Source: JBLIAZ01 sp047631875
GTDB lineage: Bacteria; Bacteroidota; Bacteroidia; Flavobacteriales_C; GCA-002722245
DNA length: 11,201 nt
Reading direction: 5' to 3'
NCBI GenBank assembly: GCA_047631875.1
Contig: JBLIAZ010000073.1
Span: 1 to 11,201, forward strand
Shown here in pieces: positions 1-6,520 of this stretch. Position numbers and translations under genes: made by a program. The stretch's first letter is position 1. Each line of letters begins with the position of its first letter. Under the pieces are notes generated by a model. It saw only the letters and a list, made by a program, of their open reading frames with translations, ran no database searches and was not told where the DNA came from.

Positions 1-737
1 GCCCTTCTGGAATCTTGAATAAAAGAATAGTAACCAACCAACGCATTGTACAAATGCATTTTTTCTTCCACGCTCAAATCCTCCTCCTTAAAGGCAGGCA
101 AGGATGAATACAAGAAACTGTTTACGATTTCAAAATCGGCAGAATTTCTTGTAAACCCAAGCTTTGTGTACAAACCATAAAGTTTTGCTGACAAACTAGA
201 AAAAGTAATGATGTTGGACACCCTTTTTTTAATCTCTTCTCCTTCTGGGATTAAAGCTTCAATTTTTTCTGGCGTATCTCTTTTTACAATCTTAGAAATT
301 AATTTTTTTTCTAGCTCGTGAATCTCAAGAAGCAAAATATTTTTTTCGAACCTCGAAGCAGTGTCTTTTATTTTTTCGATGGCCTTATAACTTTGCTGAT
401 ACAAACACTTATTGTACAATATAGTAGCATTATCGATCCCTTCCCTTATTTTAAGTTCAATGTCAGTTGAACTGTGTAAAGTCCTCAGGCTCTGCAACAA
501 CTGCTTATATAAGTTTTGTTTAATGTTGGGCAATTGATCAGAAGAAATGGTTTTTTCCTTGCTCAATATTTTTTTTTCGTCGTACACATCCATGCCATTC
601 AACAGGTCAAACAGCTTTAAAAACTTAGCATTTTCACCACCTTTATGACGGGTAGCATGCAATTTAAATTGCCTTTTTTCTCCTTTTGTTAAACTTTGTA
701 TCAACTGAAACAATTGATCAATATTCTTGTTATACAT
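1..737 (-). CDS. Conserved Bacteroidota hypothetical protein, N-terminal part (cut by window edge)
   Basis: Reading the minus strand from ATG at 737 gives an uninterrupted frame to base 1, about 245 residues, so the C-terminus is missing. The protein starts MYNKNIDQLFQLIQSL, followed by a basic stretch (TKGEKRQFKLHATRHKGG, about residues 17-34) and then long amphipathic helices rich in Lys, Glu and Leu. No signal peptide, membrane segment or catalytic motif is visible. The N-terminus resembles a family of roughly 500-residue helical, TPR-like proteins common in Bacteroidota and of unknown function; this family link is from memory. A perfect -7 box (TACCTTTG) lies about 70 bp upstream. It is divergent from leuA, and the shared 180-bp gap gives no evidence of common regulation. 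The open frame is certain; the function is unknown. Confidence 0.8.
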   Translation of the reverse strand, partial: MYNKNIDQLFQLIQSLTKGEKRQFKLHATRHKGGENAKFLKLFDLLNGMDVYDEKKILSKEKTISSDQLPNIKQNLYKQLLQSLRTLHSSTDIELKIREGIDNATILYNKCLYQQSYKAIEKIKDTASRFEKNILLLEIHELEKKLISKIVKRDTPEKIEALIPEGEEIKKRVSNIITFSSLSAKLYGLYTKLGFTRNSADFEIVNSFLYSSLPAFKEEDLSVEEKMHLYNALVGYYSFIQDSRR

Positions 738-807
738 AATGTAATGTGTTATTTTAAAACTGACCTAAACACCTGTGTGTCAATATAATATTATATAAAC
801 ACTTACA

Positions 808-815
808 CAAAGGTA
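808..815 (-). promoter_or_regulatory. -7 promoter box for the left-edge hypothetical gene
   Basis: On the minus strand this reads TACCTTTG, an exact match to the Bacteroidota TAnnTTTG box. Transcription would start near 802, leaving a leader of about 65 nt. No good TTG -33 element lies 19-20 bp upstream, so the call rests on the -7 box alone. Confidence 0.4.
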
Positions 816-881
816 GCCTTTTTTACCGTTACACATAGTATCACTTTTTATATTTTGCTTTTTTACGAAACATTTCAGGGT

Positions 882-889
882 TAGATTTG
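882..889 (+). promoter_or_regulatory. -7 promoter box for leuA
   Basis: TAGATTTG matches TAnnTTTG exactly and lies 28 bp upstream of the preferred leuA ATG (918). The -33 region at the usual spacing is only T-rich (TTT at 860-862). The predicted leader is too short for an attenuator, and no leader peptide rich in Leu codons is visible between 738 and 917. Confidence 0.45.
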
Positions 890-917
890 GTTCTGCATAA
901 GAACAGATGTGAAAATT

Positions 918-2075
918 ATGAGCACCACAACAGAGAAAGTAGACATATTTGACACCACATTACGAGACGGAGAGCAGGTTCCCGGTTGTAAATTAAATAC
1001 CGATGAAAAAATAGTCATCGCCAGGCAACTTGAAGCCTTAGGTGTAGACGTCATTGAAGCAGGGTTTCCTGTTTCAAGCCCTGGTGATTTCCAATCAGTT
1101 GTTGACATCGCTAAAGCAGTGACAGAACCAATAATTTGCGGCTTATCACGAGCGGTAGAAAATGACATTATAGTTGCGGGAGAAGCTTTAAAACATGCAA
1201 AAAGAGCTCGTATCCACACAGGGCTAGCTACTTCTGAAGTACACAGGGTACATAAATTAAGGATGTCCAAGGAGCAAGTATTGGAGCGCACAGCAATGTG
1301 TGTGAAAACTGCTAAAAAATTCGTGGAGGACGTAGAGTTTTATGCTGAGGACGCTGGAAGAACTGACAATGAATACCTAGCTCAAGTATGTGAAGTAGCG
1401 GTTGCAAATGGAGCTACAGTATTAAACATTCCTGACACAACAGGATATTGTTTACCTCACCAATACGGCGAAAAAATAAAGTACTTATTGGAAAACGTAA
1501 AAGGGATTCACAAAGCAAAGTTATCTACTCATTGTCACGACGATTTAGGTTTGTCCACAGCTAACGCGATATATGGTGTTATCAATGGTGCACGTCAAAT
1601 TGAATGTACCATGAACGGTATTGGTGAAAGAGCTGGAAATACTGCGCTGGAAGAAGCAGTGATGATTATCAAGTCTCAACAAGAGTTAGGTGTTCATACA
1701 AACATCAACACTAAGCTTTTAACAGAAACAAGTAAATTGGTTAGTGAAATGATGAACTTTCCCGTTCAAGCTAATAAAGCAATCATTGGTGACAATGCAT
1801 TTGCACATTCTTCGGGAATCCATCAGGATGGTGTTATTAAACACAGAGAAAATTACGAAATAATTAACCCTGCTGATGTAGGTAATAATATTTCAGCAAT
1901 TGTATTAACAGCAAGATCAGGAAGAGCTGCTGTCGCTTACAAAGCGAAGTTAATCGGGGTTGAATTGACCAAGGATGATTTAAACAAAGTATATGACTTG
2001 TTTATTGCAGTTGCTGATCAACAAAAAGAAGTTTTAGAGGACGACTTGAAAAAGATATTAGCAAGCGCATTATAA
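918..2075 (+). CDS. leuA: 2-isopropylmalate synthase, short form
   Basis: This enzyme condenses acetyl-CoA with 2-oxoisovalerate to 2-isopropylmalate, the first committed step of leucine synthesis in the cytoplasm. Seen: FDTTLRDGEQ (residues 11-20; Asp12 is the expected metal ligand), HCHDDLG (205-211; His205 and His207 metal ligands), GIGERAGN (234-241) and HSSGIHQDG (297-305). The protein has 385 residues, against about 500-520 for E. coli-type LeuA. It ends soon after the catalytic and linker region and so lacks the C-terminal leucine-binding regulatory domain. An in-frame GTG at 909 would add three residues; ATG 918 is preferred because the family normally begins shortly before the DTTLRDGEQ motif. 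The gene stands alone, with no other leu or ilv gene beside it. Citramalate or homocitrate synthase are related alternatives, but LeuA fits best. Confidence 0.88.
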   Translation: MSTTTEKVDIFDTTLRDGEQVPGCKLNTDEKIVIARQLEALGVDVIEAGFPVSSPGDFQSVVDIAKAVTEPIICGLSRAVENDIIVAGEALKHAKRARIHTGLATSEVHRVHKLRMSKEQVLERTAMCVKTAKKFVEDVEFYAEDAGRTDNEYLAQVCEVAVANGATVLNIPDTTGYCLPHQYGEKIKYLLENVKGIHKAKLSTHCHDDLGLSTANAIYGVINGARQIECTMNGIGERAGNTALEEAVMIIKSQQELGVHTNINTKLLTETSKLVSEMMNFPVQANKAIIGDNAFAHSSGIHQDGVIKHRENYEIINPADVGNNISAIVLTARSGRAAVAYKAKLIGVELTKDDLNKVYDLFIAVADQQKEVLEDDLKKILASAL

Positions 2076-2097
2076 AGAATATTTACATTCTGCTAAC

Positions 2098-2124
2098 AAA
2101 AGGGAAGCTAAAGCTTCCCTTTTT
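2098..2124 (+). terminator. Rho-independent terminator of leuA
   Basis: A 9-bp perfect stem AGGGAAGCT / AGCTTCCCT with an AA loop, extended by A-T pairs and followed by a run of T. It starts 23 bp after the leuA stop codon, so leuA is probably transcribed alone. Confidence 0.85.
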
Positions 2125-2426
2125 ACTTTAAAAAATAGTTATTGTGTAAGCTAAGGATGACCTATTAAAAGAAATTAGGAACTGCAAAATTTGCGAATCA
2201 GCACTCCCTCTTGGATGTAATCCTATCTTATCCGCCAGCAAATCCAGTGAAATAGTGATCATTGGTCAAGCACCAGGATCAGCCGTGCACAAAACAGGAA
2301 TTCCTTGGGATGATAAAAGTGGTCAAAGGTTGCGTGATTGGCTTGGAATTTCTCCAGAAGTATTTTACGACTCAGCTGCGATAGCATTAATCCCTATGGG
2401 GCTTTGTTACCCTGGAACAGGCAAAA

Positions 2427-2452
2427 CGGATCAAGCAATATTTCTTGTGGGG
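2427..2452 (+). repeat. Left terminal inverted repeat of the inserted element
   Basis: 26 bp starting CGGATCAAGCAATATT and ending CTTGTGGGG. It pairs with 2862-2887 with a single mismatch (T at 2443 against C). Confidence 0.8.
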
Positions 2453-2523
2453 AGTGTCGTTTTTAATAATGATTAAAAAGTCATAGTTTTATCGCGTAAA
2501 ACGTTTCAAATAATCGTCTTTGC

Positions 2524-2574
2524 TCATTCTTGTCTATTCTTTTTGGAATTACCTTGTTCGTCGTGCCTGCTCGG
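2524..2574 (+). repeat. 51-bp dispersed repeat, copy 1
   Basis: Aligns without gaps to 2690-2740 at about 43 of 51 positions. The shared 3' core is TTCGTCGTGCC followed by T-S-CTCGG. The end of this copy overlaps a hairpin at 2561-2587 with arms TCGTGC / GCACGA and CTCG / CGAG. A shorter copy of the core lies at 7766-7786. Confidence 0.65.
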
Positions 2575-2687
2575 TTGCGAGGCACGAAGCAATCTCTTTT
2601 GCATAAAAAAGTTGTTCACGAAACCTTTTGACAGCAAGATTATTAAGTGTTATTTTAAACCTGAAAAATCAGGAGATTGCCGCATTT

Positions 2688-2813
2688 GTTCATTTTTGTC
2701 TATTCTTTCTTGAATTCAATAGTTCGTCGTGCCTCCTCGGTATTTGAAAGAAAAAATTTCGCTACCGAACGAAGTGAATAGGCGAATTCAAGAAAGAATA
2801 GACAAAAATGAAC
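2688..2813. repeat. Perfect 30-bp inverted repeat inside the element
   Basis: The left arm (2688-2717, starting GTTCATTTTTGTC) and the right arm (2784-2813, ending GACAAAAATGAAC) are exact reverse complements separated by 66 bp. As RNA or single-stranded DNA this would form a long hairpin. It is nested well inside the terminal inverted repeats and is unrelated to them in sequence. Confidence 0.8.
2690..2740 (+). repeat. 51-bp dispersed repeat, copy 2
   Basis: Second copy of the repeat at 2524-2574, same length and about 84 percent identical. Its first part doubles as the left arm of a perfect inverted repeat. Confidence 0.65.
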
Positions 2814-2861
2814 AATGACGCAGAGGGCAAAAGAAAATATAGATTAAATCTGCAAAAGTTA

Positions 2862-2887
2862 CCCCACAAGGAATATTGCTTGATCCG
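2862..2887 (-). repeat. Right terminal inverted repeat of the inserted element
   Basis: The reverse complement matches the left end at 25 of 26 positions. The glycosylase reading frame resumes at the last base, where GGT AAA AGT starts at 2887. Confidence 0.8.
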
Positions 2888-3233
2888 GTAAAAGTGGTGA
2901 CTTACCTCCTAGAAAAGAATGTGCCCAAGCGTGGCACAGTAAAATAATGCAAAAGCTAGCTGAAGCCCAACACGTAATACTTATTGGAAACTACGCTCAA
3001 AAGTATTACTTAAAAGGTGACATGAAAAAGAACTTAACCGAAACAGTTCGTCATTACTACGACTACCTTCCTAATTATTTTGTTTTACCTCACCCTTCTC
3101 CCAGAAATAACATTTGGCTAAAGAAAAACGCGTGGTTTGAAGAAGATGTAATTCCGGCTTTAAAGCAAGTTGTTAGGGATGTTCTTCAGGAAAGGTAGAG
3201 GTTGAAATTACCGCAACTTAGCATTGCACTTTG

Positions 3234-4112
3234 TTATCCGAACAAATCTGAACTTAAATACCTGTCCCCTCTATCGCAAACGATCGTAACAATAACCCCT
3301 TGCTCAAGTTCTTCTGCTAATTTTAATGCCGCTGTTAAAGCTCCTCCGCTGCTCATCCCAGCTAGAATCCCTTCTTTTTTAGCCATTAACCTGGTCGTTT
3401 CTGTTGCTTCATCTTGACTAACATCAATGACCCGATCCACGCGAGAGGAATCAAAAATAGTAGGAACAAACTCGGGTGACCACCTTCTTATTCCTGGGAT
3501 TCTAGAACCATCGGTTGGCTGAGTTCCTACAATTTGAACTTGATTATTTTGCTCCTTTAAATACTTTGAAACACCCATGATAGTTCCAGTAGTGCCCATT
3601 GCCGAAACAAAATGTGTGATTTTCCCATTGGTGTCTTTCCAAATTTCAGAGCCGGTAGTTTTATAATGAGCCTTTAAGTTGTCGTCATTGCCAAATTGGT
3701 TCAACATGATGTATTCACCAGTAGCAACCATTTCATCAGCTACTACCCTAGAATATTCAATACTTTTAGCAGCAGGGGTCAAAACCACTTTTGCACCATA
3801 AGCTTCCATGCTCAATATTCTTTCTCGAGTGGCATTGTCTGGCATTACTAAATGCATTTTCAATCCTTTAAGCTGAGCAATCATTGCTAAAGCAATACCT
3901 GTATTTCCACTGGTTGCTTCAACCAATTTGTCACCTTCCTTAATTTCTCCTCGCTTTAAAGCTTCAGAAATCATGTTATATGCCGCCCTATCCTTGACAC
4001 TTCCTCCCGGATTTTGTCCTTCAAGCTTACAATAAATTTTAACCTTAGGATTAGGATTTAAATGTTTTATTTCAACAAGTGGTGTATTACCTATGATGTC
4101 AAGAATATCCAT
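3234..4112 (-). CDS. cysM: Cysteine synthase B (O-acetylserine sulfhydrylase)
   Basis: A PLP-dependent cytoplasmic enzyme that replaces the acetyl group of O-acetylserine with sulfide to give cysteine. Seen: NPGGSVKDR (residues 34-42; Lys40 is the expected PLP Schiff-base lysine), TSGNTG (67-72) for the substrate carboxylate, GTTGT (173-177) for the PLP phosphate, GMSSGG (252-257) and a terminal CDRGDRYLS (279-287). The IRRWSPEFVPTIFDSSRVDRV region and the 292-residue length favour CysM over CysK, which is usually slightly longer. CysM enzymes often also accept thiosulfate, but that is family knowledge and is not shown here. The start lies 12 bp after the cysE stop, so the two are almost certainly one operon. 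It converges on the glycosylase pseudogene 35 bp away, with no obvious terminator between them. Confidence 0.9.
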   Translation of the reverse strand: MDILDIIGNTPLVEIKHLNPNPKVKIYCKLEGQNPGGSVKDRAAYNMISEALKRGEIKEGDKLVEATSGNTGIALAMIAQLKGLKMHLVMPDNATRERILSMEAYGAKVVLTPAAKSIEYSRVVADEMVATGEYIMLNQFGNDDNLKAHYKTTGSEIWKDTNGKITHFVSAMGTTGTIMGVSKYLKEQNNQVQIVGTQPTDGSRIPGIRRWSPEFVPTIFDSSRVDRVIDVSQDEATETTRLMAKKEGILAGMSSGGALTAALKLAEELEQGVIVTIVCDRGDRYLSSDLFG

Positions 4113-4124
4113 GCTTATTTTTCA

Positions 4125-4988
4125 TTAAGGCTTAAAAGTCATCGTATCCGGCTCACCGTTTTGATGACTCATTTTTGCCCTGTAATATACTTTTGAATTG
4201 TCTGCTACGCTTTTTGTTAACCAAACCCCCCCTCCGATCACACTGTTGTTTCCAACAACTGTCCTACCTCCCAAAATGGTTGCCCCAGCGTATATTATCA
4301 CACCATTTAATATGGTTGGGTGCCTTTGTTCTTTCACCTCACGAGAAGTAACGCTCAACGCTCCTAATGTAACCCCTTGGTATACTTTCACATGACTTCC
4401 AACCACAGTAGTTTCTCCAATAACTACTCCTGTGCCATGGTCAATACAAAAATACTCTCCAATGGTTGCTCCAGGATGAATATCCACTCCAGTGTGACTG
4501 TGTGCGTTTTCCGAAATGATTCTAGGAACTAGTGCTATACCCAACTTGTTCAACTGATGCGCTACCCTATGTGCTGACATTGCATAAAATCCAGGGTACG
4601 ACCTGATGATCTCAGCAAAACTTTTAGCTGCAGGGTCACCATCGTAAATTGCTTGAATGTCTTTTTGAAGTAAATCATGAATTCGCTCTAACTCTAAAAA
4701 AAAGAGATCAACCAAACGGCCAGTCGCTTTATTGTCGTTTTCCTTGTTGCACTGCAAAATGGAAAATAGATCCAATTTTAATTGTGATTCGGACTCGGAC
4801 AGCTCTGTCTCTGATTTATATTCCACATCACAAAACCCTGGAAATAAGACTCCCACTAAACTCTTAAACCATGCACCAACCACAGATGGTGTAGCACATT
4901 TTGGAGCTTTTAAATGCTCCTCTATTAATTTATTTATGAATTTTTTCTCCACGATTTCAAAATATGAATAGCAAAGATACGATTTCAT
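4125..4988 (-). CDS. cysE: Serine O-acetyltransferase
   Basis: Transfers acetyl from acetyl-CoA to serine, making the substrate for CysM just downstream. The N-terminal half is helical (KAPKCATPSVVGAWFKSLVGVLFPGF near residues 28-52). The C-terminal half is a left-handed beta-helix of hexapeptide repeats, with VDIHPGA (168-174) and IDHGTGVVIGE (182-192) supplying the expected catalytic Asp169 and His184. The 287-residue length is close to the EpsC-type enzymes of Bacteroidota. The longest frame starts at ATG 4988. However, a perfect -7 box (4972-4979) lies inside its first codons, and the conserved family start (KFINKLIEEH) is better served by an in-frame GTG at 4952. The true start may therefore be 4952, giving 275 residues. 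Confidence 0.9.
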   Translation of the reverse strand: MKSYLCYSYFEIVEKKFINKLIEEHLKAPKCATPSVVGAWFKSLVGVLFPGFCDVEYKSETELSESESQLKLDLFSILQCNKENDNKATGRLVDLFFLELERIHDLLQKDIQAIYDGDPAAKSFAEIIRSYPGFYAMSAHRVAHQLNKLGIALVPRIISENAHSHTGVDIHPGATIGEYFCIDHGTGVVIGETTVVGSHVKVYQGVTLGALSVTSREVKEQRHPTILNGVIIYAGATILGGRTVVGNNSVIGGGVWLTKSVADNSKVYYRAKMSHQNGEPDTMTFKP

Positions 4989-5002
4989 TGTAAAAAGCCG
5001 AA
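4972..5002 (-). promoter_or_regulatory. Probable promoter of the cysE-cysM operon
   Basis: On the minus strand the -7 box is TATCTTTG (4972-4979), an exact TAnnTTTG match. A weak -33 element TTC lies 20 bp upstream (5000-5002). Transcription would begin near 4966, downstream of ATG 4988 and upstream of GTG 4952, so if the promoter is real it decides the start codon. Confidence 0.5.
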
Positions 5003-5039
5003 CTCTCTACTTTTAAAAATATACTAAAACTACACAGGA

Positions 5040-6422
5040 TTACTTTTTTAGTAGCTTAAAGTAATGTTGATCATTTGAAATTAAACCAATCACTTTCACA
5101 AAATAGAAACCGCCTCCTACTTCACTTAAGTCTACTGAAAATTGTGAATTACTTACCATAGTGGTGTAAATACTTTGTCCAAGGTCATTGAATATTTGCA
5201 CCAAACTTTTTTCTGAAATCCCTTTTATTTCAAAGCAAGAGTAAAAAGGGTTAGGATACACTTGAATGTTTAATGTCGCATTCTTCTCCCCCCCTGACTC
5301 CACAATGTCATCAGCATTGCTTAGATACTTAACTTTCCAACCTATATCATTCGCAGCTCCTTGGTAAAATACTACATGCGCATCGTCTAATTTATCTAAC
5401 TTAAACCTGATTCCTTCTCCCAAAACAACCCCGTCGTCTTTGGCGTTATAAATGACTTCCTTTTTCCACCCTGTGGACATTTGTTCCAAGTATACTATCT
5501 TTTCTGTCGTACCATACACTATATGCAGTTTGCCAGAAGTGCTCATTTGTAAAGAAATAACCTTCCTTGCTGCACTAGAAATACCAACCACCGTGTCCAA
5601 AGACGTTAATGTCCAAGTGCCACCAGACAAATAATTATACTGAATCACTGCTGAATCACCTGGTAAAGTTTTCAAATAACATAAATGCACCACATTCATG
5701 TCATCGACAACCATCGTGGAATATCTTCCTGCATCCCCCATTGAATCAATCTTGTTTAGCACCCATGAACCAGTGCTCCTGTTGGCATAATACAAGTGCT
5801 TTTCTTGATCATCATAGTAGCTTACATGGGGCACGTCGTTTTGATCAATCTGAAAACCCAAACCGTAACCGTAATAAATATTTATGCTTGTGTTCAATGG
5901 TTCCACTGTCCATTGCACCCCATCATACACTGCATACTCCATACCACTACCGGGCATTCCAACTGGAGCATCAATCGAAACAATGTGGGTGTAGTTTTTA
6001 CTATCAAAAGCAATTTCACTATCCCATCCATCATGTCCAGAACTGAAAACTGGCAAAACATCCCACGAACTACCATTGTACGCCAAATGAGCTAAATCAC
6101 CACCATTTAATGCGTGATCATGATAACTTACATGTGGATTACTCATGTTATCAATTTCAATGTCTGCAGGGCCGTAAAAGTACCCCTGACTAACAGTATC
6201 AATTCTAAACACACCAAAAGACTTGTCGAGTTTTGCGTGAAAAACTCCTCCTGTTCCAGATTCAATTACAAAAGAGACATGTGGGACATTGTTGGAATCA
6301 ACCGCAACTGCAGGTTTAATGCCTTCTCCTACGTCCTTAAAACCCCAATCGGAAGCAACAGACTGATTTACAATCAATAAGACTGCTATAAAAAAAGAGA
6401 CTGTTTTCAATGTCGGCTGCAT
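5040..6422 (-). CDS. Secreted seven-repeat beta-propeller-like protein with T9SS sorting domain
   Basis: Residues 1-24 form a Sec signal peptide (MQPTLKTVSF, then a hydrophobic run, cleavage likely after VAS). Seven repeats of about 50 residues follow, each centred on D-x-x-N-x-x-P-H-V-S-Y/F. The conserved His falls at residues 48, 97, 146, 199, 246, 300 and 349, a number and spacing that suggest a seven-bladed propeller. From about residue 385, NIQVYPNPF and a Leu/Val-rich beta domain ending YFKLLKK match a type A T9SS C-terminal sorting domain. The protein is thus probably exported and then released or anchored at the outer-membrane surface. No catalytic site is recognised, so a binding or scaffold role is only a guess. 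No T9SS machinery is encoded nearby. It lies upstream of cysE on the same strand, but cysE appears to have its own promoter. Confidence 0.8.
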   Translation of the reverse strand: MQPTLKTVSFFIAVLLIVNQSVASDWGFKDVGEGIKPAVAVDSNNVPHVSFVIESGTGGVFHAKLDKSFGVFRIDTVSQGYFYGPADIEIDNMSNPHVSYHDHALNGGDLAHLAYNGSSWDVLPVFSSGHDGWDSEIAFDSKNYTHIVSIDAPVGMPGSGMEYAVYDGVQWTVEPLNTSINIYYGYGLGFQIDQNDVPHVSYYDDQEKHLYYANRSTGSWVLNKIDSMGDAGRYSTMVVDDMNVVHLCYLKTLPGDSAVIQYNYLSGGTWTLTSLDTVVGISSAARKVISLQMSTSGKLHIVYGTTEKIVYLEQMSTGWKKEVIYNAKDDGVVLGEGIRFKLDKLDDAHVVFYQGAANDIGWKVKYLSNADDIVESGGEKNATLNIQVYPNPFYSCFEIKGISEKSLVQIFNDLGQSIYTTMVSNSQFSVDLSEVGGGFYFVKVIGLISNDQHYFKLLKK

Positions 6423-6520
6423 TTCTGAACCTAAAATACAAAATCCTTCACAATTTCACATCCCTTTAGTTTGACAAAATAGCACACATCAACACAGGGC
6501 AGTCCTTAAATTCAAATATG

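Larger units (their letters stand above)
2427..2887. mobile_element. MITE-like inverted-repeat element inserted in the uracil-DNA glycosylase gene
   Basis: The ends are 26-bp terminal inverted repeats (2427-2452 and 2862-2887) beginning CGGATCAAGCAATATT and matching at 25 of 26 positions. They are flanked by GGCAAAA (2420-2426) and GGTAAAA (2887-2893), a target duplication of 6-7 bp with one difference; the exact border is ambiguous by one base. The element is about 461 bp and has no convincing gene, so it would be non-autonomous. Its interior holds direct and inverted repeats annotated separately. The mismatches in the inverted repeat and the target duplication suggest the insertion is not recent. 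The parental transposon family cannot be named from the sequence. Confidence 0.75.
2153..3198 (+). pseudogene. Uracil-DNA glycosylase family protein, split by an insertion and without a start codon
   Basis: Two fragments in different frames together encode one glycosylase of about 192 residues, the usual length for small family-4-like enzymes that remove uracil from DNA. Fragment 1 (2153-2426) carries CxxC near the N-terminus, GQAPG (uracil pocket motif), the GIPWDD/SGQRLRDW region and CYPGTGK. Fragment 2 (2887-3198) resumes with GKSGDLPPRKEC and continues through IGNYAQ to HPSPRNNIW, the second catalytic motif. The Cys pattern CxxC plus C-x15-C would suit a 4Fe-4S cluster, and the insertion falls between Cys 3 and Cys 4. 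The frame upstream opens after a TAA at 2147 and has no ATG; AAG at 2153 stands where a start would be expected. The only in-frame GTG (2255) would discard the Cys pair. Two independent lesions make a working product unlikely. Confidence 0.85.

Noticed and set aside
784..795. A 12-bp AT palindrome (TATAATATTATA) between the left-edge gene and leuA
   Set aside because: Short, pure A/T and in an AT-rich spacer; expected by chance and not aligned with either promoter box.
881..1291. Minus-strand frame of 136 codons opposite leuA
   Set aside because: It lies wholly antisense to a well-conserved enzyme and resembles no known protein; a shadow frame.
2255..2476. A free-standing 73-residue protein starting at GTG 2255
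   Set aside because: Its sequence is the middle of the uracil-DNA glycosylase, and its last residues are translated from the inserted element's inverted repeat.
3234..4112. Assignment as CysK or cystathionine beta-synthase
   Set aside because: The length, the IRRW-x-PEF-x-P segment and the terminal CDRGDRYLS fit CysM better, and no extra regulatory domain is present.
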